The translations under genes and the position numbers were made by a program. Of a stretch of 12,204 nt of DNA, positions 1 to 6,195 are shown piece by piece. The notes beneath the pieces were generated by a model, which was not told where the DNA came from, ran no database searches, and saw nothing but the letters and a program-made list of their open reading frames with translations. This stretch comes from Pseudomonadota bacterium (GTDB taxonomy: Bacteria > Pseudomonadota > Alphaproteobacteria > Rhizobiales > Xanthobacteraceae), in contig JAEYVN010000364.1 in the NCBI GenBank assembly GCA_023431725.1, forward strand, positions 1 to 12,204, written 5' to 3'. The first letter of the stretch is position 1. The number at the start of each line of letters is the position of its first letter.

Positions 1-35
1 TGCGGCTGCGATGAATCTGCGGACGTCTCATCCTT

Positions 36-1055
36 TTATGCGGCGAGGTCCTCCGGCTCAGGCAGCACAAGCGGTCCGGGATCTCGACCGCCCGCGGTGC
101 GCACCAGCGCTTCGACACGACGTTCGATCGAGGGATGCGAGGCAAAGAGATCGGCAAATCCCGAGCGCGGATTGTCGACGCACATTTCCATGACTGCCGA
201 CGTAACGCCGGGCAATTCGCCGCGGCCCTCGATCTTGCGCAGCGCCATGATCATGGCGTCCGGATTCTTCGTCAGTTCGACGGCGCCGGCGTCGGCCAGA
301 AACTCGCGCGATCGCGATAACGCAAATCGGATCACCAGCGACAGAAACCACGCCACCGCGATGATCACGACCGCTATCAAAATCGCGATGGCCGCGCCGC
401 CCCCCTTCCTGCTGTCACCGCTACCTGACGAGCGCCTGCCGCTGCGCAAACCGCCCCGGAACATCACGCGGAAAAAGAACTCGCCAAAGAACGAGATGAC
501 GCCGGCGATGATGACGGCGATCACCATCATGCGAACGTCGCCGTTGCGGATATGCGTCAGTTCATGCGCCAGAACGGCCTCGATCTCGGCATCGTCCAAC
601 CGTTCGAGAAGGCCGGTTGTAACCGTGATCGAATATTGTTTCTCGTTGAGACCGGTCGCGAATGCATTGAGCGCGCTGCTGTCCATGATCTTCAGCTTCG
701 GCATCGGAATGCCGCGCGAGATGCACAGATTTTCGAGAAGATTGTAAAGCCGCGGCTGCTCTGTGCGCGTGACAGCATGTCCGCCGGTCAGCGCATCGAT
801 CATCGTCTGATGGAATTTCCAGGCGATGGCGACCCAGATCGCGGCGCCGACGGTCGCAAATGGCAGGGCAACGATCAGGTCACGCCACGCAAGTGCAAGG
901 ATGGCGTCGATGCTCCTGTTGCTGCCCATGAAGCCTTCGGCCAGCAGCGCGCCGGCAAATACCATCAGATAGACAAGAAAGAACAGGCCGACCAGCAGCA
1001 CCGCCGATCGCCGGCGATTGCTCTGGATGTGCGTGTAGAGGCCGTAGGCCGCCAT
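36..1055 (-). CDS. M48 family membrane metalloprotease (HtpX-like)
   Basis: This is a zinc endopeptidase of the M48 family, probably acting in inner-membrane protein quality control. The 339-residue product has the zinc-binding HELTH motif at residues 164-168 (H164 and H168 as ligands, E165 catalytic) and the likely third ligand E251 in the REFLAD segment. The conserved ASHPS segment is at 305-309. Hydrophobic stretches at about 16-40, 60-82, 175-197 and 222-246 make it an integral membrane protein, with a Ser/Gly/Arg-rich loop at about 200-220. The ATG at 1055 is preferred over an in-frame TTG two codons upstream, because GGAG (complement of 1064-1067) lies 8 nt before it. It follows lemA by about 60 nt on the same strand, a common pairing. 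The family call is firm; orthology to E. coli HtpX is not claimed. Confidence 0.93.
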   Translation of the reverse strand: MAAYGLYTHIQSNRRRSAVLLVGLFFLVYLMVFAGALLAEGFMGSNRSIDAILALAWRDLIVALPFATVGAAIWVAIAWKFHQTMIDALTGGHAVTRTEQPRLYNLLENLCISRGIPMPKLKIMDSSALNAFATGLNEKQYSITVTTGLLERLDDAEIEAVLAHELTHIRNGDVRMMVIAVIIAGVISFFGEFFFRVMFRGGLRSGRRSSGSGDSRKGGGAAIAILIAVVIIAVAWFLSLVIRFALSRSREFLADAGAVELTKNPDAMIMALRKIEGRGELPGVTSAVMEMCVDNPRSGFADLFASHPSIERRVEALVRTAGGRDPGPLVLPEPEDLAA

Positions 1056-1070
1056 GTTCAAAGCTCCGCA

Positions 1071-1093
1071 GCGGCGGCCTCGGGAGCCGCCGC
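1071..1093 (-). repeat. Intercistronic GC-rich hairpin between lemA and M48 gene
   Basis: A perfect 8-bp inverted repeat (GCGGCGGC / GCCGCCGC, 7-nt loop) lies just upstream of the M48 gene's ribosome binding site on the minus strand. It has no U-tract, so it looks like an mRNA processing or stability element in the lemA operon rather than a terminator. The function is inferred. Confidence 0.5.
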
Positions 1094-1114
1094 ACCCTCA
1101 AACCTTCACAGGTC

Positions 1115-1675
1115 TCAGAACTTCACCTGCGGGGCCTGCTCAAGTTGCGGGCGCGCGTCGCCGAGGTCGAAGAATTCCCGCGGGTGGAAACCCAGCGAAC
1201 CGGCGACCAGCACAGCCGGGAAACTCTGGATGCCGGTATTGTATTCCTGGACCGCGTTGTTGAAGAACCGGCGCGCTGCCGCGATCTTGTTCTCGATATC
1301 GGACAGTTCGGTCTGCAATTGCTGGAAGTTCGCGCTGGCCTTGAGATCCGGGTAGGCTTCCGAGAGCGCGAACAATTGACGAAGCGCGCCGCTCAGGATT
1401 GTTTCCGCCTGTGCCTGAGCAGCAGGCCCTTGCGCGGCGATCGCCGCATTGCGCGCCTTCACGACCGCATCCAGCGTCTCCCGCTCATGCGAGGCATAGC
1501 CTTTGACGGTTTCGATGAGGTTCGGGATGAGATCGTGACGCTGCTTGAGCTGAACGTCGATGTCGGCGAACGCCTGACTGACGCGCTGACGCATCGCCAC
1601 CAGACCGTTGTAGATCCCAATGCCCCAGAAAACGATGGCGGCAATAATTCCAAGAACGACGAGCGTCGATACCAT
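1115..1675 (-). CDS. lemA: LemA family protein
   Basis: This is a LemA-family protein of 186 residues, the usual family size. One N-terminal membrane segment (about 3-24) is followed by a helical domain. The hallmark pattern is present: an IYNGLVAMRQRV-type start of the domain at about 21-32, the DVQLKQRHDLIPNL stretch at 40-53, and EYNTGIQSFPAVLVA at 144-158. The ATG at 1675 is chosen because the membrane helix begins there; the reading frame stays open upstream to 1837, but the extra residues do not look like the family. A GAGGGGGA element (complement of 1686-1693) upstream is the likely ribosome binding site, at a long spacing of about 11 nt. The molecular role of LemA is not well established. 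Co-occurrence with an M48 protease suggests envelope maintenance. No EcfG-type promoter was found upstream. Confidence 0.95.
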   Translation of the reverse strand: MVSTLVVLGIIAAIVFWGIGIYNGLVAMRQRVSQAFADIDVQLKQRHDLIPNLIETVKGYASHERETLDAVVKARNAAIAAQGPAAQAQAETILSGALRQLFALSEAYPDLKASANFQQLQTELSDIENKIAAARRFFNNAVQEYNTGIQSFPAVLVAGSLGFHPREFFDLGDARPQLEQAPQVKF

Positions 1676-1775
1676 GACCGGACAATCCCCCTCTGACGAA
1701 TCAAGCGGCCGGCGGACACCCCCGAACCCGCAGCCAACACTATCATTTTCCGACAGCAATGGGACAGTAGCCGCA

Positions 1776-1801
1776 GGAACCGCTCGCGAACCCCGGACGT
1801 T
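1776..1801 (+). promoter_or_regulatory. EcfG-type promoter for the 49-aa membrane protein gene
   Basis: GGAAC at 1776-1780 and CGTT at 1798-1801 are separated by 17 nt, an exact match to the alphaproteobacterial EcfG consensus. Transcription should begin near 1808, leaving a leader of about 50 nt before the ATG at 1859. Confidence 0.8.
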
Positions 1802-1858
1802 ACCGACCGGGCATGACGCCTGAACAAAGCGTGTCACACGAAAGCGGGAGAATATTTG

Positions 1859-2008
1859 ATGGCATCACGACACGGCAGCGACCGCGAGGAACTGACGCCG
1901 GTCGAGGCGCGGCAGGGCTTTCTGGACCGGCCGGTTCTGGCTATTCTTGTCGTGAGTTTGGCGTTGGTCGTCGTTCTGATGGGGCTTCTGTGGCTGGGAT
2001 TCTTCTAA
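1859..2008 (+). CDS. Small single-pass membrane protein (49 aa), unknown function
   Basis: The product starts MASRHGSDREELTPVEARQG. It has a short charged N-terminus (1-24) and one strongly hydrophobic helix (about 25-49) ending in WLGFF at the stop, so it is probably an inner-membrane protein with the N-terminus in the cytoplasm. GGGAG at 1846-1850 lies 8 nt before the ATG, and an exact EcfG-type promoter ends at 1801, so both initiation signals support a real gene despite its size. The sequence recalls small hypothetical membrane proteins of Bradyrhizobium relatives, but I cannot name a family or function. Its promoter predicts induction under general stress. Confidence 0.75.
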   Translation: MASRHGSDREELTPVEARQGFLDRPVLAILVVSLALVVVLMGLLWLGFF

Positions 2009-2010
2009 CG

Positions 2011-2062
2011 GCCGCGTTCTGTCTGCAAGAGAGCCTCTGCAAGAGAGAGGCAGAACAGCGGC
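2011..2062. terminator. Hairpin between convergent genes (possible bidirectional terminator)
   Basis: The outer arms GCCGCGTTCTG (2011-2021) and CAGAACAGCGGC (2051-2062) pair with one bulged base. Inside is a second hairpin, GCCTCT / AGAGGC. A 12-bp direct repeat, TCTGCAAGAGAG, occurs at 2022-2033 and 2036-2047. The element fills the gap between the 49-aa gene and the convergent dehydrogenase gene. It lacks a U-tract on either strand, so intrinsic termination is uncertain. Confidence 0.45.
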
Positions 2063-3114
2063 TAGACATCTGAAAAACTCAGAACGACTTTGATCTCGCC
2101 CTTGTGCGAGGTGAAGGCTTCTTGCCAATTGGTCAGCGGGACACGCCGCGTGATGAGACTGTCAAGCCATGTTCGGTCAGCGCGATTTAGCGCATCGGCA
2201 GCAAGGCGATAGTGGCCAAGATTGGCATTCACGGCACCGAAAACCACTTCGTTGTTCAGTACGACCTTGCGGTTAAGGCCGCCGATATCGAATTCCATCT
2301 TGCTCCCGGGCGATGAGACACCGAGCAAACAAACGATGCCGGACGGAGCACAGCGCTTCATCGCTTCCACGATCAGCGGGGTTGCCGCGGTGCATTCCAT
2401 GACGATGTCGAATTGCCGATCGCCCAGTGTATCCATGCCTTTGTGATGGGTCGCGCCGAGCGCAGCGATCAGCTCCGGCTTGGGACCGACAGCATTGCGA
2501 TCCAGCACATGCACCTTGAGATTACGCTGAACCGCCATCATGGCGGCGAGCAGGCCGATCGGACCTGCGCCCGTCACAAGCACCGTCTCGGCCGTCCACC
2601 ACTCCGAGCGACGGCCGATGCGTTCCACGTGGTCCCACGCCTTGGCGACGATGCTCGTGGGCTCCATCAGCACCGCCGCGAGGCCAAGCTTGCGATCGAC
2701 CTTGATCGCGAAGCCACGCTCAATACGAAATCGCTCGGAGCCGAAGCCGTGCCTATCCTTGATGCCGCGTTCGGTGTAGCCGCCGTTGCGACACATATCC
2801 CACTCGCCCGCCGCACAGGATGAACAGGGAAGTGGATCCGGCCGACGCACGATACCGACGACATGATCGCCGGCAACAAATCCACTTTGCTCCGGCGCCT
2901 TTTCGACCACCCCCAGCGATTCATGCCCCAGCACCAGGCGTTCGTGACCGGGCGGCGCCGAGCCATAGAGTCCTTGCAGGATTTCATGATCCGTACCGCA
3001 AATGCCGAGCGCAAGCGTACGAACGAGAATCTCGCCGTCCGAGGTCGCCGGCTCGGGAATGTCATCGAGCCGGACAGAATTCGGGACACCGGGAAGTACG
3101 GTGATAGCGCGCAT
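2062..3114 (-). CDS. Glucose 1-dehydrogenase-like zinc-dependent MDR oxidoreductase
   Basis: This 350-residue medium-chain dehydrogenase most resembles the glucose dehydrogenase branch. Probable catalytic zinc ligands are C39 (in CGTDHEI), H64 and E65 (GHES) and E151 (EPTS). The GAGPIG turn at 182-187 begins the NAD(P)-binding Rossmann fold. The lobe near 97-108 has C97, C100 and C108 but not the first of the four structural-zinc cysteines of classical MDR enzymes. The NGGYTERGIK segment at 110-119 is typical of glucose dehydrogenases. The ATG at 3114 gives the family's normal N-terminus; a 56-residue upstream extension is rejected because it would cross the EcfG-type promoter at 3181-3206. 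Predicted reaction: NAD(P)-dependent oxidation of a sugar or polyol; the substrate is unproven. Confidence 0.88.
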   Translation of the reverse strand: MRAITVLPGVPNSVRLDDIPEPATSDGEILVRTLALGICGTDHEILQGLYGSAPPGHERLVLGHESLGVVEKAPEQSGFVAGDHVVGIVRRPDPLPCSSCAAGEWDMCRNGGYTERGIKDRHGFGSERFRIERGFAIKVDRKLGLAAVLMEPTSIVAKAWDHVERIGRRSEWWTAETVLVTGAGPIGLLAAMMAVQRNLKVHVLDRNAVGPKPELIAALGATHHKGMDTLGDRQFDIVMECTAATPLIVEAMKRCAPSGIVCLLGVSSPGSKMEFDIGGLNRKVVLNNEVVFGAVNANLGHYRLAADALNRADRTWLDSLITRRVPLTNWQEAFTSHKGEIKVVLSFSDV

Positions 3115-3180
3115 GCAGCTATTCCGATCGCGTTTGGCGAAGGTTACGAGCGATCCGCATCGGGTGCGGCCGGGGTAGCA

Positions 3181-3206
3181 AACGTATGCGCGGACAAAAC
3201 CGTTCC
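3181..3206 (-). promoter_or_regulatory. EcfG-type promoter for the MDR dehydrogenase gene
   Basis: On the minus strand, GGAAC (complement of 3202-3206) and CGTT (complement of 3181-3184) are 17 nt apart, an exact consensus match. The predicted transcript starts near 3174, about 60 nt before the ATG at 3114. Confidence 0.8.
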
Positions 3207-3240
3207 GCAATACATGAACAGTAGTTGTTTTCGATAAATA

Positions 3241-3265
3241 GGAACCGGGTGGAACTTGATGCGTT
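3241..3265 (+). promoter_or_regulatory. EcfG-type promoter for the DUF3309 gene
   Basis: GGAAC at 3241-3245 and CGTT at 3262-3265 are 16 nt apart, an exact match. A second GGAAC at 3251-3255 has no matching -10. The predicted leader to the ATG at 3383 is about 110 nt. This promoter is divergent from the dehydrogenase promoter 35 bp away. Confidence 0.8.
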
Positions 3266-3382
3266 GACCGGCGACGCCTCAATCATGCCGTCGGATTGCC
3301 ATGTTACCCGATCCGGCGATCGCTCAATGTGACTGTTTGGTGTCACGAACTGCAAGCACAACGATCAACACCGGAGACGCCC

Positions 3383-3541
3383 ATGACGCTCGGCACTGTT
3401 CTCGTCATTATTCTGATTCTCATCCTGATCGGCGCCATTCCGAATTGGGGCTACAGCCGCGGATGGGGCTACGGACCGTCGGGGATCGTCGGCGTTATCC
3501 TTGTGATCGTTCTGATCCTGTTGCTGCTCGGGCGCATCTGA
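3383..3541 (+). CDS. DUF3309 family mini membrane protein
   Basis: The 52-residue protein is almost entirely two hydrophobic segments (about 2-19 and 34-50) joined by a short glycine/tryptophan-rich loop containing NWGYSRGWGYGPSG. This is the pattern of the DUF3309 family, which is widespread in proteobacteria and has no assigned biochemical function. The start is fixed by GGAG at 3373-3376, 6 nt before the ATG; the frame is open upstream but that part does not look like the family. An exact EcfG-type promoter upstream and a strong terminator just downstream make it a single-gene, probably stress-induced unit. Confidence 0.88.
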   Translation: MTLGTVLVIILILILIGAIPNWGYSRGWGYGPSGIVGVILVIVLILLLLGRI

Positions 3542-3570
3542 GAAAATCAAACATTCGCTTGATAAAGAAA

Positions 3571-3610
3571 GGAAGGCCGGACCTAGAAGATCCGGCCTTT
3601 CCCTTTTTTT
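3571..3610 (+). terminator. Intrinsic terminator after the DUF3309 gene
   Basis: GGCCGGA (3575-3581) pairs with TCCGGCC (3591-3597), and the stem extends outward through GGAA/TTTCC with one bulge. It is followed by a run of seven T at 3604-3610. On the minus strand it could also end the 151-aa gene, whose stop is at 3632. Confidence 0.88.
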
Positions 3611-3631
3611 GACCGCAGATCGTAACGTCAA

Positions 3632-4087
3632 TTACGCGTCACACCGGGAACTGATATGCGCCATGGAGGGCATCGTCACAGGGCTGAAGGCCGACTCGCA
3701 TCCCACCGGAAGGCGCTCTTTCGTTGTCGTCTTCTTGTCCTCCATCGGCACCGTGCGAACAGGACTGACGGGAATGGTGCGCACACGCACTTGAGCGCTC
3801 TGCTCGACCGGAACGAAGCGTTGCACGTTACTCGGCGGCAGGTCCTGCTTCATCGTCGGCACTTTGGTCACAACCGTCGTACTTGCGGCCGGCACATTGA
3901 ATGCTGCGACAACGGGTTGTGACGGCAGCGTCTTCACGACAGGCAGGCGATCCGTCTTGGTTGCAGGATACAACCATCGGAGATCGAAATTTGCTGTGCT
4001 GGATTGGGTATCGATGGACGACAGTCCGTAAACCGCCGCAAACGCCACTACTACGCCGCCGACGGCGCACGCTGCTTTACGCCACAT
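3632..4087 (-). CDS. Exported or membrane-anchored protein of unknown function (151 aa)
   Basis: The protein begins MWRKAACAVGG followed by a hydrophobic stretch (about 5-22), acting as a signal peptide or membrane anchor. The body is rich in Pro, Val, Thr and Lys and looks extended or disordered. A short C-terminal segment with LPVGCESAFSP (127-137) and two cysteines, C130 and C149, could form a disulfide in the periplasm. I recall similar cysteine-bearing tails on hypothetical proteins of Bradyrhizobium relatives but know no function. The ATG at 4087 has AAGGAA 6 nt upstream; a longer TTG-started version is rejected because it would begin about where the transcript from the 4170-4194 promoter is expected to start. 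It lies downstream of the histidine kinase gene with its own EcfG-type promoter. Confidence 0.75.
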   Translation of the reverse strand: MWRKAACAVGGVVVAFAAVYGLSSIDTQSSTANFDLRWLYPATKTDRLPVVKTLPSQPVVAAFNVPAASTTVVTKVPTMKQDLPPSNVQRFVPVEQSAQVRVRTIPVSPVRTVPMEDKKTTTKERLPVGCESAFSPVTMPSMAHISSRCDA

Positions 4088-4169
4088 GACCGCTTCCTTC
4101 TGACGATCAATTGAAGCTAAATTTGCGGACAACGAACGGCACCCCGCCCCGATGTCATTTCGGCCAATC

Positions 4170-4194
4170 AACGCGTGAAGCTGAAAGGTGTTCC
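4170..4194 (-). promoter_or_regulatory. EcfG-type promoter for the 151-aa exported protein gene
   Basis: On the minus strand, GGAAC (complement of 4190-4194) and CGTT (complement of 4170-4173) are 16 nt apart, an exact match. It lies in the 127-bp gap after the kinase stop codon and should give a leader of about 75 nt. Confidence 0.8.
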
Positions 4195-4214
4195 GTGCCG
4201 CCGGGCTGTTTCGA

Positions 4215-5963
4215 TCAACGTCCGGCCAGCTGGCTTTGCGGCATGGTCACCCGACAGCTCAGCCCCTCTTCGGCGAATTCCAGGCTGACCTCGGCATTGA
4301 GCGCCCGCGTCAGGTTATGCTCGATAACCACGCTGCCAAATCCGCGGTGTTTCGGGGTACTTACCCTTGGTCCCCTGCTTTCGCGCCATAACAATTCCAC
4401 ACCCCCGTCGGCAGACAATGTCTGCCAGGTGATCTGGACGCGGCCGGAAGATTTGGACAACGCACCGTGCTTGGCGGCATTCGTCACAAGTTCGTGTAAC
4501 GCAAGACCGAGGCTCTGCGTCGCTTCCGGCGTCAGCTGGATGTCGGGGCCGCCGATCGAAATTTGCTGAGCCTCACCGTCCAAATAATGCGCAAGCTGTG
4601 ACCGAACGAGATTGCTGAGGGAGGCGCCATGCCAGCCCTCGGCGACGAGCAGATCATGCGACCGCGCCAAAGCCTGCACACGCGCGCTGAAGCGCTCCAG
4701 GAACAGGCCGATATTGCCGCTGTGTCGCGCCGTCTGCCGCGCCATTGCCTGGATGACAGCGAGCAGATTTTTCGATCGATGCGTCAGCTCCCGCATCAGC
4801 AACCGCAAATGCGCTTCAGCTTCCTTGCGCTCGGTGATATCGACGGCCGCTCCGGTCAATCCGATCAAGGTACCGGACACATCGCGCATCGGCTCGATAT
4901 GGAAGTCATACCAGAGCGGGCGACCGTCGATATCGAAGCGCGACTCGGCGTTAAGCGGCGCGCCTTGCTCCAGCACATTCCGCTTCAAAGTAATCAGCGC
5001 AGCCGCATTTGAATTGGCCAGCAACTCGTCATCGCTCCTGCCATGCAGTTCCGAAACGTCCCGGCCGAACATCGGCTTGCTGACCGACGTGTATCGAAGA
5101 TCGGTATCTTGCGTGAACACGGTGATATTCGAGCCGCGCAACCCGAATTCGTAGCGTTGCACGGCGGTTGCCAATTCTTCATTCAATTGCCGCTGCTCGC
5201 TTTCCATCGACCGAATGCGGCTGACATCGACTGCGGTACAGAGGATCCCCTTCACGGATCGACTGGCGCCGAAAACCGGATCGATGTGAAGCGCGAACAA
5301 GGCGCGGCGTTCCGGCGTGATGTACGAGACCTCGCAGTCCTCAGGGATGCCGGTCTCCAGCACGCGCCGCTTGACCGCAACTGCGGCCTGCAATTCCGGC
5401 GACGACCACAATTCTTCGTCCGTCTTGCCGACCATGCGGGTCGCGGCCTCGTCGCCATGCGGTCCGGCGACCCAGAGGTACCGAAGATCGCGATCCTGGG
5501 AAAACGCATGGATTTGCGCACCGCTGAACGAAATGTCGATGCGCTGCTTCAGTTCGTCGCATTCGGTTGTCTGACGCGCCATGTCCTTGCGCGCCTGCGC
5601 CAATCGTCGGCGTGTCTGCGCATGCCTTTTGCGCTCGAGTTCGAGCTTGGCCTCCAGCAGCGACGCCTTCATCCGGCCAGCCGTGCTTGCCGATGCGCGC
5701 TTGGCAACATTTGCGAGCTTTGCGCTAGCCAGTCTCGCTGATTCAGTCTGGAATCTGGATGACGCAGACGCAGACTTGGACGATGCTGATTTGGACGATG
5801 CAGACTTGGACGTTGCAGACTTGAACAGCGCAGGTTTGGACGACGATGATTTTGCTTTGCGCAAGGACTGAAGCGAATCACGCAAGGAGATGCGGCTAGC
5901 GGGAGAGTTCCTCCCACTTTCCGACCTGCGTTTCCCACCTGTCCCCCGGACGTTCTTCACCAA
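4215..5963 (-). CDS. HWE/HRXXN-family sensor histidine kinase with two PAS domains
   Basis: This is a soluble sensor kinase of up to 582 residues with no membrane segment. Order: a basic Ser/Lys/Ala-rich leader (1-95, with repeats near 49-66), a coiled-coil-like stretch (about 97-143), PAS 1 (about 145-255), PAS 2 (about 270-382), a dimerisation/phosphoacceptor domain and an ATPase domain (about 465-575). The phosphoacceptor is H395 in HRSKN, matching the HRXXN motif of alphaproteobacterial general-stress kinases. HWE hallmarks are H490 (LHELVTNAAKHG) with N495, and W526/E528 (LLWRESRGP). Given phyR 1.4 kb away, it is a candidate input kinase for PhyR, although orphan roles are possible. The start is uncertain: the 5963 codon is TTG, the next is GTG (5960), no strong ribosome binding site is visible, and the first in-frame ATG is at residue 98. 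Confidence 0.9.
   Translation of the reverse strand: MVKNVRGTGGKRRSESGRNSPASRISLRDSLQSLRKAKSSSSKPALFKSATSKSASSKSASSKSASASSRFQTESARLASAKLANVAKRASASTAGRMKASLLEAKLELERKRHAQTRRRLAQARKDMARQTTECDELKQRIDISFSGAQIHAFSQDRDLRYLWVAGPHGDEAATRMVGKTDEELWSSPELQAAVAVKRRVLETGIPEDCEVSYITPERRALFALHIDPVFGASRSVKGILCTAVDVSRIRSMESEQRQLNEELATAVQRYEFGLRGSNITVFTQDTDLRYTSVSKPMFGRDVSELHGRSDDELLANSNAAALITLKRNVLEQGAPLNAESRFDIDGRPLWYDFHIEPMRDVSGTLIGLTGAAVDITERKEAEAHLRLLMRELTHRSKNLLAVIQAMARQTARHSGNIGLFLERFSARVQALARSHDLLVAEGWHGASLSNLVRSQLAHYLDGEAQQISIGGPDIQLTPEATQSLGLALHELVTNAAKHGALSKSSGRVQITWQTLSADGGVELLWRESRGPRVSTPKHRGFGSVVIEHNLTRALNAEVSLEFAEEGLSCRVTMPQSQLAGR
5776..5850. repeat. Five imperfect 15-bp tandem repeats inside the kinase gene
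   Basis: Units at 5776, 5791, 5806, 5821 and 5836 follow the pattern TTGGACGATGCAGAC with increasing divergence. They encode the SKSAS-type five-residue repeats in the kinase's basic N-terminal leader. The unit length is a multiple of three, so copy-number changes keep the frame. Confidence 0.85.
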
Positions 5964-6164
5964 TGCTTCGTCTTTCTGGATAGCCCTGCGCTGTCTGTCC
6001 TACGAGGGCGCCAACGCTTGACCGTAAATGCTTCGACGCCGGTCGACACCGGGATATCGATGGTCAAGCTTATCGTCTGCGGTTCCAACTCGGAATGCGC
6101 GCAAGGTTTCCTCGCACAACGCGGAAATATTCTTTGAATTGTTCATGCGTTTATATCGGGCAGC

Positions 6165-6189
6165 GGAACGATCTATCTCCGTTAGCATT
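6165..6189 (+). promoter_or_regulatory. EcfG-type promoter (variant -10) for the candidate sRNA
   Basis: GGAAC at 6165-6169 is followed after 16 nt by CATT at 6186-6189, one base from CGTT. The nepR promoter has the same spacing and the same GCATTAC -10 context. The predicted start, near 6196, falls exactly at the base of the sRNA's 5' hairpin. Confidence 0.65.
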
Positions 6190-6195
6190 ACATCT

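Noticed and set aside
552..1355. 267-residue plus-strand frame opposite the M48 protease and lemA
   Set aside because: It is antisense to two clearly recognised genes, with shadow-like composition and no ribosome binding site or domain.
1676..1837. 54-residue upstream extension of LemA
   Set aside because: The family's membrane helix begins right at the ATG at 1675, and the extension has no family resemblance.
3251..3255. Second GGAAC in the DUF3309 promoter
   Set aside because: There is no -10 at the right distance; the GGAAC at 3241 fits CGTT at 3262 exactly.
3115..3282. 56-residue N-terminal extension of the dehydrogenase
   Set aside because: It would include the EcfG-type promoter at 3181-3206, does not resemble the family, and the ATG at 3114 gives the normal N-terminus.
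5776..5850. CRISPR-like array
   Set aside because: The units are 15 bp, contiguous without spacers, and encode an in-frame peptide repeat.
6016..6069. 8-bp inverted repeat (GCTTGACC / GGTCAAGC) upstream of the kinase
   Set aside because: The arms are 38 nt apart and short, with no U-tract or known regulator site. This could be chance or a minor leader structure.
6082..6086. GGAAC on the minus strand upstream of the kinase as an EcfG -35
   Set aside because: No CGTT-like -10 occurs at a 15-18 nt spacing, so it was not called as the kinase promoter.
6000..6188. 62-residue minus-strand reading frame upstream of the kinase
   Set aside because: There is no ribosome binding site before either ATG (6188, 6146), codon third positions lack the strong GC bias of the neighbouring genes, no family is recognised, and it overlaps the sRNA promoter. 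It remains possible that it is translated from the leftward promoter.
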